From CAVRJC01 sp964505725 (GTDB lineage Bacteria; Actinomycetota; Acidimicrobiia; IMCC26256; DASPTH01), in assembly GCA_964505725.1 (NCBI GenBank), contig CAZDJK010000028.1:1-52479 (forward strand): a stretch of 52,479 nucleotides of DNA, in the 5' to 3' direction. The notes under the pieces are model-generated. The model had not been told where the DNA came from and ran no database searches. It worked only from the letters and a program-made list of their open reading frames with translations. Numbering within the stretch: the stretch's first letter is position 1; each line of letters begins with the position of its first letter. The position numbers and the translations under genes were made by a program. Positions 35,179-42,811 of this stretch are shown one piece after another.

Positions 35179-35184
35179 ACCCTA
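35179..35184 (-). promoter_or_regulatory. -10 hexamer TAGGGT, leaderless promoter for trpG
   Basis: Reads on the minus strand, 7 nt before the GTG at 35171. It shares the 66-bp divergent region with the crgA promoter. Confidence 0.5.
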
Positions 35185-35225
35185 GCGGTGTCGTTCCGTG
35201 CGTCCACACGGGAAACCCAGCCCGG

Positions 35226-35231
35226 TATCCT
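35226..35231 (+). promoter_or_regulatory. -10 hexamer TATCCT, leaderless promoter for crgA
   Basis: TATCCT is followed by CCCGGC and then the crgA GTG (gap 6 nt). No Shine-Dalgarno is present. Confidence 0.55.
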
Positions 35232-35237
35232 CCCGGC

Positions 35238-35471
35238 GTGCCGCAGTCGAAGAGCAAGCGCTCGCGCTACACCCCGCCGGCGCCGAAGAAGGCCCCGCCG
35301 AGCAAGCTGTGGGTCCCGGTCACGATGTTCACGTGCCTGGTGCTCGGCATCGTGGTGATCGCGGGCAACTACCTCGAGCTGCTGCCGGGCGGCGAGGCGA
35401 GCAACGTGAACCTGGTGATCGGCCTCGTCCTCCTCGTCGCCGGCTTCGTGCTCTCGACCTTCTACCGGTAG
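35238..35471 (+). CDS. crgA: Cell division protein CrgA
   Basis: 77 aa, GTG start. N-terminal basic tail PQSKSKRSRYTPP, then two transmembrane helices (~residues 25-43, LWVPVTMFTCLVLGIVVIA, and ~55-75, NLVIGLVLLVAGFVLSTFYR) joined by NYLELLPGG. The NYL..LPGG loop is characteristic of CrgA, which links FtsZ, FtsQ and the penicillin-binding proteins in actinobacteria. The position next to trpG matches mycobacteria and streptomycetes. Confidence 0.95.
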   Translation: MPQSKSKRSRYTPPAPKKAPPSKLWVPVTMFTCLVLGIVVIAGNYLELLPGGEASNVNLVIGLVLLVAGFVLSTFYR

Positions 35472-35534
35472 CCCCGAGCGCAGCGGTCGATCCGGTCGGC
35501 GCGGCGTCCGGTTGTCCGAATCCCACCCGTGTAA

Positions 35535-35567
35535 CTACCCACAGACTTGTCCACAGCCTGTGGACAA
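35535..35567. promoter_or_regulatory. DnaA-box cluster
   Basis: TTGTCCACA (35547-35555) and its exact inverse TGTGGACAA (35559-35567) are 3 nt apart; TTGTCCACA is the actinobacterial DnaA-box consensus. A degenerate third box CTACCCACA (35535-35543) lies in the same 12-nt register. The cluster is in the 155-bp gap between crgA and the isochorismatase-like gene. Confidence 0.65.
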
Positions 35568-35626
35568 TCGGTTGGTCGGGCAACCGTGACGCGGCGGGCG
35601 CACCCTCCGGCGGGGGGTATGGGAGC

Positions 35627-36202
35627 ATGAGCGCCATGGCCTCGGCACTGCTGGTGATGGACTTCCAGGTGGGGGTGGTCGAGCGTTTCGCCGGTGACGA
35701 CGGCCTGCTCGACCGTCTCGGACGGGCGATCGCCGCGGCCCGGCAGTCCCGGATTCCGGTCGTCTTCGTGCGGGTGGCGTTCCGCCCCGGCTATCCGGAG
35801 GCGAACCCCGCCAACCGCAGCTTCGGCCCGATCGCGGCCGCGGCGGGCGACGCATTCACGCTCGACAGCCCGGCGACCCGGCTCCATCCCGCGCTCGACG
35901 TGCGGCCCGAGGACCCCGTCGTGCTCAAGAAGCGGATCAGTGCGTTCGTCGGCAGCGACCTCGACGTGCTGCTCCGGTCGCGGGGCATCACCCACCTCGT
36001 GCTCGCCGGTGTCGTGACGAGCGGGGTCGTGCTCTCGACGTTGCGCGACGCGGCCGACCGCGACTACGCGCTGACGGTGCTCGCCGACGCCTGCGCCGAC
36101 GGCGACGACGAGGTCCACCGCGTGCTGCTGGAGAAGGTGTTCCCGCGCCAGGCCGACGTGGTCACCGTCGGGGAGTGGGTCGACAGCCTGGGGCGCGGCT
36201 GA
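35627..36202 (+). CDS. Isochorismatase-fold protein of the Cys-less 'TSGVVLST' type
   Basis: 191 aa from the ATG at 35627; another ATG at 35636 is possible. ALLVMDFQVGVVERF gives the conserved Asp12, and VVLKKRISAFVGSDLD gives a Lys (101 or 102). The nucleophile motif is AGVVTSGVVLSTLRDAADRDY, in which the usual Cys is Val134. The Cys-free version is a recognisable subfamily, whose reaction I cannot name. It lies just downstream of the DnaA-box cluster. Confidence 0.8.
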   Translation: MSAMASALLVMDFQVGVVERFAGDDGLLDRLGRAIAAARQSRIPVVFVRVAFRPGYPEANPANRSFGPIAAAAGDAFTLDSPATRLHPALDVRPEDPVVLKKRISAFVGSDLDVLLRSRGITHLVLAGVVTSGVVLSTLRDAADRDYALTVLADACADGDDEVHRVLLEKVFPRQADVVTVGEWVDSLGRG

Positions 36203-36211
36203 CGGCGAGCG

Positions 36212-36469
36212 TCACCCCGGGACCGGCGCCATGTCCTCGCGGCAGTGGCGCGGCGCCTCCGGCTCGTCGTCCTGGGCGGCGGTCATGGTCACCTCGGCGC
36301 CACAGACGACGCAGCGGTAGCGCAGGTTCACCGGGTGGACGTCGTCGGGGTCGGGTTCGGCGGGCGCGGGCACGTGGAACTTCCGCAGCATGGACGCCCC
36401 GATGACGTAGAGCGTGACGCCCACGACCAGCGCGACGACGATGCGGAGGGCGAGTCCCACGTCATCCAC
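36212..36469 (-). CDS. Small membrane protein with C-terminal zinc-ribbon-like motif
   Basis: 85 aa. One transmembrane helix (LALRIVVALVVGVTLYVIGASML, ~6-28) is followed by a Pro/Asp linker and a cysteine-containing tail: CVVC at ~53-56 and HC at ~75-76, a CxxC...HC pattern that could bind one metal. A second start, the GTG at 36460, fits a leaderless -10 (TACTGT, gap 7) better than the first GTG at 36469. Function unknown. Confidence 0.7.
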   Translation of the reverse strand: MDDVGLALRIVVALVVGVTLYVIGASMLRKFHVPAPAEPDPDDVHPVNLRYRCVVCGAEVTMTAAQDDEPEAPRHCREDMAPVPG

Positions 36470-36473
36470 AGTA
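36468..36473 (-). promoter_or_regulatory. -10 hexamer TACTGT, leaderless-type promoter
   Basis: Reads on the minus strand, 7 nt before the GTG at 36460; if used, the small zinc-ribbon membrane protein starts there rather than at 36469. Confidence 0.4.
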
Positions 36474-36484
36474 CGGCGGCGCTC

Positions 36485-36550
36485 CCAGCAAACTTGCGTC
36501 AGTTGAACGGGGCGGGTTATTTCCGTTCGAGTGACGCAAGTTGGTGCTGG
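36485..36550. repeat. 66-nt imperfect palindrome
   Basis: Left arm 36485-36510 and right arm 36523-36550 pair over 26-28 nt, with a 2-nt bulge and a few mismatches, around a 12-nt loop (36511-36522). The core AACTTGCGTCA / TGACGCAAGTT is perfect. It lies 12 nt after the thiolase stop and just upstream of the next minus-strand gene, so it may be a terminator or a structured RNA/DNA element; it is longer than a plain terminator. Confidence 0.75.
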
Positions 36551-36562
36551 CCGGAGCGCGGC

Positions 36563-37720
36563 TCAGAGGCGCTCCACGATCATCGCGTTCGCCATGCCCC
36601 CGCCCTCGCACATGGTCTGGAGCCCGAACCGGCCGCCCGCGCGCTCGAGCTCGTCGACAAGCGTGGCCGCGATGCGCGCGCCCGAGCAGCCGAGCGGGTG
36701 GCCGAGGGCGATCGCGCCCCCGTTGACGTTGACCTTCTCCATGTCGGGGTGCAGCTCGCGCTCCCACGCCAGCACCACGCTCGCGAACGCCTCGTTGATC
36801 TCGACCAGATCCATGTCGTCGAGGGTGAGCTTGGCGCGCTCGAGCACCTTGTGCGTGGCGGGGATCGGCGCGGTGAGCATGTAGACCGGGTCGTCGCCCG
36901 CGAGCGCGAACGCGTGCAGCCGGGCCCGGGGCGTGAGGCCGAGACGGGCCGCGGCCTCCTCCGACATGACGAGCGTCGCCGCGGCGCCGTCGGTGATCTG
37001 CGACGAGTTCCCGGCCGTGACCACGCCGCCCTCGGGCTTGAACGCAGGCTTGAGCTGGCTCAGCTTCTCGAGCGTCGTGTCGGGGCGGATGCCCTCGTCG
37101 GTGGTCATCTCCTCGCTGCCATCGTCGGTCGTGACCGTGACCGGCACGATCTGGCGTTCGAAGCGGCCCTCTCGCGTGGCGCGCGCCGCCCGCTGGTGCG
37201 ACTGGAGCGAGTACTCGTCGAGCTCTTCCCGCGAGAGGTTCCACTTCTCGGCGATCATCTCCGCCGAGATCCCCTGCGGCACGAGGTTGGGGTAGCGCGC
37301 GGTGAGCATCGGGCCCCACGGGTCCTTGCCGGGGAGGATGGACGAGCCCATCGGCACGCGGCTCATGCTCTCGACGCCCGCCGCGATCGCGATGTCGTAC
37401 GCGCCGGCGATCACGCCCTGCGCTGCGAAGTGGATCGCCTGCTGCGACGAGCCGCACTGCCGGTCGATGGTGGTGCCGGGCACGGAGTCGGGGAATCCGG
37501 CGGCGAGGAGCGCGTTGCGCCCGAGGTTCAGCGCCTGCTCGCTCACCTGGCCGACCACTCCCACGATGACGTCGTCGACCAACGCGGGGTCGAGGTCGTT
37601 GCGCTCCACGACCGCGCGCAACGTGTGCGCGGCGAGGTCTACCGGGTGCCACCCGGCGAGCTTTCCGTTGCGCCGCCCGAGTGGCGTCCGCACTGCGTCG
37701 ACGATCACGGCGTCGGTCAC
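36563..37720 (-). CDS. Acetyl-CoA acyltransferase (thiolase)
   Basis: 385 aa, GTG start with CAGGAGGTGCGCG ahead. Degradative thiolase with all three active-site motifs: nucleophile Cys in DRQCGSSQQAIHFA, His in NVNGGAIALGHPLGCSGAR, and acid/base Cys in QTMCEGGGMANA. NEAFASV is also intact. It cleaves 3-ketoacyl-CoA in beta-oxidation, in contrast to the Tyr-substituted thiolase-like genes at 18-21 kb. A -10 TAGATT and an overlapping palindrome lie upstream. Confidence 0.95.
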   Translation of the reverse strand: MTDAVIVDAVRTPLGRRNGKLAGWHPVDLAAHTLRAVVERNDLDPALVDDVIVGVVGQVSEQALNLGRNALLAAGFPDSVPGTTIDRQCGSSQQAIHFAAQGVIAGAYDIAIAAGVESMSRVPMGSSILPGKDPWGPMLTARYPNLVPQGISAEMIAEKWNLSREELDEYSLQSHQRAARATREGRFERQIVPVTVTTDDGSEEMTTDEGIRPDTTLEKLSQLKPAFKPEGGVVTAGNSSQITDGAAATLVMSEEAAARLGLTPRARLHAFALAGDDPVYMLTAPIPATHKVLERAKLTLDDMDLVEINEAFASVVLAWERELHPDMEKVNVNGGAIALGHPLGCSGARIAATLVDELERAGGRFGLQTMCEGGGMANAMIVERL

Positions 37721-37733
37721 CGCGCACCTCCTG

Positions 37734-37754
37734 TTGAAGCTTCGATTCAATCTA
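37734..37754 (-). promoter_or_regulatory. Thiolase promoter (-10 TAGATT) overlapped by a palindromic operator-like site
   Basis: On the minus strand, TAGATT (37754-37749) precedes the ribosome site of the thiolase gene. TTGAA (37734-37738) and TTCAA (37746-37750) form an inverted repeat around a 7-nt centre, with a perfect GAAGCTTC inside. The placement over the -10 and start point suits repression by a dimeric regulator. No regulator gene is adjacent. Confidence 0.4.
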
Positions 37755-37790
37755 GACCTCGAGCGACGGGGCTCCACAGGGTCGCCGCGG

Positions 37791-37796
37791 TACCCT
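37791..37796 (+). promoter_or_regulatory. -10 hexamer TACCCT with a 7-codon leaderless reading frame
   Basis: TACCCT is 7 nt before an ATG at 37804 that opens a frame of seven codons (MGLDPRT) ending one base before the GTG of the esterase remnant. It may be a leader peptide or the original start followed by a frameshift. Confidence 0.35.
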
Positions 37797-37828
37797 CCCG
37801 CAGATGGGCCTCGACCCCCGAACCTGAC

Positions 37829-38378
37829 GTGCGCGGGGCGCGCGCCCCCCTCATCGCTGCGTTCGCCACGATCGCGCTCGCGACCGTCGCGCTGCCATCG
37901 TCCCCGGGTCGTGCGGCCGCCCGCCGCGCGGCGAGCGCATCGACGGCCTGCGCGGCATCGGTGGCCCCGCCGGGAACCGTCGCGTTGACACCAACGGTCG
38001 GTGGACGCACCCGGACCGTCATCGTGCACGTTCCGCCCGGGTACGACCGCCACGATCCGGTGGGTCTCGTGCTGAACCTCCACGGGCAGGGCGTACTGGA
38101 CCTACAGCGTGCCGACCGCCGCGTCCCGGTGGGCAGAGCACGACGCGTGCCGCGCCTCCAGCACCGCGCACCCGGCTACGGGTGTGACCCTCACGACCTA
38201 CGACCGGTGTCGCGACGGCACGGCGATCGAGCTCTACACGATCGAGGGAGCGGGCCACGAGTGGCCCGGCGGCCCGAAGGAACCCGCCGTCCTGACGCGC
38301 ATGCTCGGGCCGCAGTCGAACGCGATCGACGCCAACTCGCTGCTCTGGGAGTTCTGCGTCGCACACGCGCGCGCATGA
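37829..38378 (+). pseudogene. PHB-depolymerase/LpqC-like secreted esterase remnant, middle deleted
   Basis: The 5' part encodes a signal-peptide-like start (GARAPLIAAFATIALATVAL) and VIVHVPPGYDRHDPVGLVLN LHG, the N-terminal strand and HG of LpqC-type esterases. Near 38098 it switches frame to YSVPTAASRWAEHDACR, then TYDRCRDGTAIELYTI and GAGHEWPGG, the C-terminal part with the catalytic His. The ~150 residues with the nucleophile GxSxG are missing. The two disulfide-type Cys of the C-terminal part remain. It is non-functional as read. Confidence 0.8.
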
Positions 38379-38410
38379 CGCGAACCCCGTAGATCGCGCC
38401 GGTCGACCGG

Positions 38411-38416
38411 TAGAGT
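38411..38416 (+). promoter_or_regulatory. -10 hexamer TAGAGT, leaderless-type promoter
   Basis: TAGAGT ends 8 nt before the GTG of the GMC oxidoreductase at 38425; the gap is GC-only without a ribosome site. Confidence 0.5.
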
Positions 38417-38424
38417 GCCGCGCC

Positions 38425-39999
38425 GTGAGCGCGCCGATCGCCGACGACGCCCTCGACGATCGAACCCGGTTCGACGCCATCGTCGTGGGCTCCGGCTTCG
38501 GCGGCGCGATGGTCGCCCACGTGCTCGTGAACGCCGGGCTCGACGTGCTGATGCTGGAGCGCGGCGACTGGGTCCCGCGGGGACCACACAATTGGGACGA
38601 CGACGGCTCACTCGACCTGACTCCGTTCGCGACGACCGAGCCGCCCTACCGCGCGGTGGCCGGCGGCACCCGCGAGCTGATGCACCCGTACAGCTGTGTC
38701 GGGGGGCCGTCGGTGTTCTACGGCGGAGTGTCGATCCGGTTCCGGGAAGCCGACTTCGAACCCGACCCCGATATCGTGGGGGGTTCCGGCGCCTGCTGGC
38801 CCTACGACTACCCCGAGCTCGAGCCCTTCTACACGCGGGCCGAGCGCATCCTCGACGTGGCCGGTGAGCTGCGCGACGACCCCACCGAGCCGCCACACTC
38901 GGAGCCCTACCCGCAGCCACCGGCACCGCTCTCGGAGACGTCGGCCCGGGTTCAGGGCGCGGCGCGCAGCCTGGGTCTGCACCCCTTCCGCCTGCCGCTC
39001 GCGATCAACTACCGCACCGGGACCGAGCGTGCCGCGTGCATCGCGTGCACGACGTGCGACACGTTCGCGTGCGCGATCGGCGCCAAGAACGACCTCGCGA
39101 CCGGCGTGCTGCCCGCGCTGGTAGAGCGGGGTCTCCGACTCCAGCCCGGAACCGTCGTCACCCGCTTCAACCACGAGCACGGCCGCGTCGTCGACGTCGA
39201 GTGCCACCACAAGGAGACGAGCCGTCTCCATCGGTACCGCGCGCCGGTCGTGGTGCTCGCGGGTGGGGCGCTCGGCTCTCCCCACCTGCTCCTCGCATCG
39301 GGACTGGAGCAGGCCAACCCCGCCGGGCACCTCGTCGGCCGCCACCTCATGCGTCACTGCAACGCGATCGTGTTCGGCGTCTTCCCCCGCCGACCCAACC
39401 GTCGCCGCCAGTTCCACAAACAGCTCGGCATCCACGACTACTACTTCGGCGATCCGGCGATCACGCAGCCGCGGGGGAAGCTCGGCAGCATCCAACAGCT
39501 CCAGACTCCCCCGGTCGGGCTCGTGCGCGAGCAGCTCCCTGCCGTCCTGGGCAGGCCCGCGGGGCCCGTGGTCGAGCACCTCACCGGGCTGCTGGTCATG
39601 GCCGAGGACCAACCGGACGCACGGAACGAGGTGGGTGTCGACTGGGCGCGCGGCGACCGCTTCGGCCTCCCCCAGGCCACGGTGAGCCACCGCTACAGCC
39701 GCCGCGACCTCGCCGCGCGCGACGCGCTCGTGCGGCGCTCGAAGAAGATCCTCCGGCGCGCGGGAGCGGCGGCCTGTTACGTGCATCGCATCAAGACCTT
39801 CTCGCACGCGGTCGGCACCACGCGCTTCGGCGACGACCCCGCGTCGTCGGTGCTCGATCCGCATTGCGGCTTTCGCGGCATCGAGAACCTCTACGTGGTC
39901 GACGCCGGCTTCATGCCCACGTCGGCCGGGTTGAACCCGAGCCTCACGATCTCGGCCAACGCGCTGCGCGTCGGCGACGAGATCGTCCGACGCGGTTAG
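38425..39999 (+). CDS. GMC-family FAD-dependent oxidoreductase
   Basis: 524 aa, GTG start. FAD-binding VVGSGFGGAMVAHVLVNAG (~20-38) and ERGDWV; a second FAD contact in VVVLAGGALGSPHLLL; the C-terminal GMC signature has HAVGTTRFGDDP and NLYVVDAGFMPTSAGLNPSL with the active-site Asn. A Cys-rich segment CIACTTCDTFACAIGAKNDL (~198-217) is the structural motif seen in the cholesterol-oxidase/glucose-methanol-choline subgroup. It probably oxidises an alcohol or sterol. The next gene starts 8 bp downstream. Confidence 0.9.
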   Translation: MSAPIADDALDDRTRFDAIVVGSGFGGAMVAHVLVNAGLDVLMLERGDWVPRGPHNWDDDGSLDLTPFATTEPPYRAVAGGTRELMHPYSCVGGPSVFYGGVSIRFREADFEPDPDIVGGSGACWPYDYPELEPFYTRAERILDVAGELRDDPTEPPHSEPYPQPPAPLSETSARVQGAARSLGLHPFRLPLAINYRTGTERAACIACTTCDTFACAIGAKNDLATGVLPALVERGLRLQPGTVVTRFNHEHGRVVDVECHHKETSRLHRYRAPVVVLAGGALGSPHLLLASGLEQANPAGHLVGRHLMRHCNAIVFGVFPRRPNRRRQFHKQLGIHDYYFGDPAITQPRGKLGSIQQLQTPPVGLVREQLPAVLGRPAGPVVEHLTGLLVMAEDQPDARNEVGVDWARGDRFGLPQATVSHRYSRRDLAARDALVRRSKKILRRAGAAACYVHRIKTFSHAVGTTRFGDDPASSVLDPHCGFRGIENLYVVDAGFMPTSAGLNPSLTISANALRVGDEIVRRG

Positions 40000-40007
40000 T
40001 CGAGCAC

Positions 40008-40835
40008 GTGGTGGAGGAGCTGATCGCGCTCGTGGTCGGCCTCGCGGCGGGCGCGCACACCGCCACCTGGGGCATGTACAAGGACGCGCCTTACGAGGGC
40101 TTCACCTACCGAAAGTACTTCCGGAGCATCGTCCTGAGCGCGGCGATCGCGCTGATCGTCGCGCCGCTCACCGATCTCGACATGCACGACGCGTCGGCGA
40201 TGGTGATCCTCTTCGGGCTCACGTACGTGATCGAGCGCGGCATCAACGAGTTCTACAAGACCTTCCTCCGGGAGGAGGACCAGTCGAAGTACTCCATCCC
40301 GATGCAGTTCGCGATCCGCGGCCTCGTCGTCGAGCAGCGTCGCGTGCGGTGGCTCGCCGCGGGTGCGTACGTGATCGGGGTCGCCGCGGTCGTCGGCGGC
40401 ATCTACGCGCTCCAGGAGCTCGACCTCCGCGTCGACGGTCTGGTGGTGGTGCTCGTGATCGGCAGCCTCGGCGGCTGGATCTCGGCATTCGGCGGCGCGT
40501 GGAAGGACGCGCCGCACGAGGGCTTCCAGCCGTTCAAGTTCGTGCGCAGCCCCCTCGTCGCGCTCGGCTACGCGCTCCTGATCGCGGGGCTGACCCACAG
40601 CTACGTGTTCATCGCGATGGGCGCCCTCGGGTACACGGTCGCGACGCTCGAGACCCACAAGACGTTCTTCAAGCCCAACACGCCGCGCGGCAAGTTCGCC
40701 GGTAAGGAGATCCGATACCCCGAGATGCTCGTCTACCGCCGACGCTTCGTGCCGCTCTACGCCGCGATCTGGGTCGCCATCGTCATCGCGTTCACCGCGG
40801 CCTACGCCGCTCCTCACAGCGGTCTTCTCTCGTGA
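40008..40835 (+). CDS. Polytopic membrane protein with a duplicated KDAPxEGF motif
   Basis: 275 aa from the GTG at 40008 (40011 is also possible). About six hydrophobic segments. Two copies of one motif appear, each at the end of a helix: HTATWGMYKDAPYEGFTYRKYF (residues ~17-38) and SAFGGAWKDAPHEGFQPFKF (~163-182). This points to an internal duplication of a 3-helix unit with the Lys-Asp-Ala-Pro-x-Glu-Gly-Phe loop on the same side. I do not recognise the family. It is coupled to the Gfo/Idh gene by a GTGA overlap. Confidence 0.75.
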   Translation: MVEELIALVVGLAAGAHTATWGMYKDAPYEGFTYRKYFRSIVLSAAIALIVAPLTDLDMHDASAMVILFGLTYVIERGINEFYKTFLREEDQSKYSIPMQFAIRGLVVEQRRVRWLAAGAYVIGVAAVVGGIYALQELDLRVDGLVVVLVIGSLGGWISAFGGAWKDAPHEGFQPFKFVRSPLVALGYALLIAGLTHSYVFIAMGALGYTVATLETHKTFFKPNTPRGKFAGKEIRYPEMLVYRRRFVPLYAAIWVAIVIAFTAAYAAPHSGLLS

Positions 40836-41857
40836 GCGACGCGGACATCTCCGGCGCCGTGCCGTCGCCGGCTCCGCTCCGGATCGGCGTCCTCGGCGCC
40901 GCGCGGATCACCCCCGCCGCGCTCGTCGAGCCGGCGCGCGCGCTCCCCGGGGTCGAGGTCGTAGCGATCGCGGCGCGCGACCGGGCGCGTGCGATCGCGT
41001 TCGCCGCCGCCCACGCGATCCCCGAGGTGCACGGGAGCTACGAGGAGCTCGTGGCCGACCCGGCGGTGGACGCGGTCTACAACCCGCTCCCGAACGCGCT
41101 GCACGGCCGTTGGACCATCGCCGCGGTCGAGGCGGGCAAGCACGTGCTCTGTGAGAAGCCGTTCACCGCCAACGCCGACGAGGCGGAGCGGGTCGCCGAC
41201 GCAGCGGAGCGAGCGGGCAAGGTCGTGATGGAGGCCTTCCACGACTCGTACCACCCGCTGGAGCGACGCGCCCGCGAGCTGGTGGCGCATGGCCGCGTCG
41301 GCGCCGTGCGACGCATCGACGTACGGATGATCGCTATCGTCCCGCCAAGCGACGAGGTGCGCTATTCGTTCGCGCTCGGCGGCGGGTCGGTCATGGACGT
41401 CGGCTGCTACGCGATCCACCAGCTCCGGACCATCGCCGGTGCCGAACCGGTCGTCGAGCGCGCGCGGGTGAAGCTCGCGTCGCCGAACGTCGACCGCTGG
41501 GCCCGGGCCGACCTCTCACTCCCCGCAGGCGTGAACGCCCGGATCACGTGCGCGCTGTGGTCCGCAACCCCGCCCGTGTCGGGCATCCGGGTCGCCGGCG
41601 ACGAGGGCACGCTCCTCGTCCCGTTCCCGACGCACCCGCAGATGGTCGGCCGCATCGTGCTCACGCGACGCGGTCGACCGACGGTCGCGAAGGTCGCGGG
41701 CGGAACGACGTTCTCGTACCAGCTGCGCGCGTTCGTCGACGCGGTCCGGGGCGACGGGGCGAGTCTCACCGCGCCGGCCGACGCGGTCGCCAACATGCGG
41801 GTCGTCGACGCGGTCTACAGGGCGGCCGGTCTGCCGGAGCGTGAGCCGCTCGGGTGA
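40832..41857 (+). CDS. Gfo/Idh/MocA-family NAD(P)-dependent oxidoreductase
   Basis: 341 aa, GTG start. N-terminal Rossmann domain (IGVLGAARITPAAL, ~14-27), then VDAVYNPLPNALHGRW and the family signature GKHVLCEKPFTAN with the catalytic Lys. The C-terminal alpha/beta domain has GGGSVMDVGCYAIHQLRT. It oxidises or reduces a sugar or cyclitol, or a trans-dihydrodiol as in the dimeric dihydrodiol dehydrogenase branch. Convergent with the PAP2 gene, 24 bp apart. Confidence 0.92.
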   Translation: MSDADISGAVPSPAPLRIGVLGAARITPAALVEPARALPGVEVVAIAARDRARAIAFAAAHAIPEVHGSYEELVADPAVDAVYNPLPNALHGRWTIAAVEAGKHVLCEKPFTANADEAERVADAAERAGKVVMEAFHDSYHPLERRARELVAHGRVGAVRRIDVRMIAIVPPSDEVRYSFALGGGSVMDVGCYAIHQLRTIAGAEPVVERARVKLASPNVDRWARADLSLPAGVNARITCALWSATPPVSGIRVAGDEGTLLVPFPTHPQMVGRIVLTRRGRPTVAKVAGGTTFSYQLRAFVDAVRGDGASLTAPADAVANMRVVDAVYRAAGLPEREPLG

Positions 41858-41881
41858 GCGGTTCCGCGTGCCGCGATCAGG

Positions 41882-42745
41882 TCAGGCGGTGACCAGCTCC
41901 GCGGGGCTCGCCCGACGCGCCCGGCGACGGTCGAGGACGTACTGGAGGAGCCGCGCGAGCCCGTAGGCGATGGATACCTCGACGACGCTGCCCGCGACGT
42001 CGATCCAACGGTGGTTGCCGGTGACGGTGACGGCGAGGATCGTCAGCACCACGTGCGTCACGAGGAGTAATCGCACCCAGTTGCGCTTCACCACCGGCCA
42101 CAGAGCGCACAGCACCCAGAGCGCCCACGAGATGTGGTGGCTCGGCAGCCCGCCGTACAGGTTGCCGACCGAGTCGACGACGGCCTTCGTGGGCTCGCCG
42201 TCGCCCGTGTACGCGATCGCCTTCTGCGGGCCGACGTTCCAGTACTTCACCTGGGTGTCAACGAACCCGTAACGCGCCGGCATGTACTTGGGCGGCGTGA
42301 TCGGGAACGCGAGCCACACGAGCTGCCCGACGCCGAGCAGGATGAAGAAGAAGCAGTTGCGCCAGAACACGTAGCGCTGTGGGAACTTGACGTAGAGGAA
42401 CACGGCCGTCGCCGCGGGCACGAGGAAGTGCGCGGTGTCGTAGTACGTGTTCCACAGCGCGACCAGGAACGGCCATTGTAGGAAGAAGTGTTGGACCGCG
42501 CGCTCGTGGTAGATGCCGAGCCACACCTCGATGTGGGTGAGCACCTTGGCGTTGGCCAGCGCGGGGTGCGCGCTCCCCATCACCGCGTTGCGGATCGTCT
42601 CGTACACGTATCCGGCGGCGGCGATACCGATGACCTCGCCGATCCACCCGTAGCGCCACCGCCGGCTCAGCGGCCCGGGCGCCCCGGCTCGGGACGCGTC
42701 CTCGTCGGGTCGCTCGGTCGGCGGCGAGGTGTCGGCGACTTGCAT
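41882..42745 (-). CDS. PAP2-superfamily membrane phosphatase/transferase
   Basis: 287 aa with five to six transmembrane segments. PAP2 motifs: GGLPSHHISWALW (motif 2, catalytic His) and TGNHRWIDVAGSVVE (motif 3, nucleophile His-Arg...Asp). The arrangement with a Trp/Tyr-rich loop (WNTYYDTAHFLVP) resembles the inositol-phosphorylceramide-synthase/AUR1-like bacterial PAP2 group, so it may make or cleave a phospholipid head group. GDPD and YbhN-type genes lie next to it on the same strand. Confidence 0.85.
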   Translation of the reverse strand: MQVADTSPPTERPDEDASRAGAPGPLSRRWRYGWIGEVIGIAAAGYVYETIRNAVMGSAHPALANAKVLTHIEVWLGIYHERAVQHFFLQWPFLVALWNTYYDTAHFLVPAATAVFLYVKFPQRYVFWRNCFFFILLGVGQLVWLAFPITPPKYMPARYGFVDTQVKYWNVGPQKAIAYTGDGEPTKAVVDSVGNLYGGLPSHHISWALWVLCALWPVVKRNWVRLLLVTHVVLTILAVTVTGNHRWIDVAGSVVEVSIAYGLARLLQYVLDRRRARRASPAELVTA

Positions 42746-42811
42746 GCGTCTGGCGCGTCCTACCGGTGGAGATGCGACGAAAATGCGGCCCCGACCGGGG
42801 CCACGTCGAGC

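Noticed and set aside
35535..35567. oriC itself
   Set aside because: Only two good DnaA boxes, no AT-rich unwinding region, and dnaA is expected beyond the right edge; kept only as a DnaA-box cluster.
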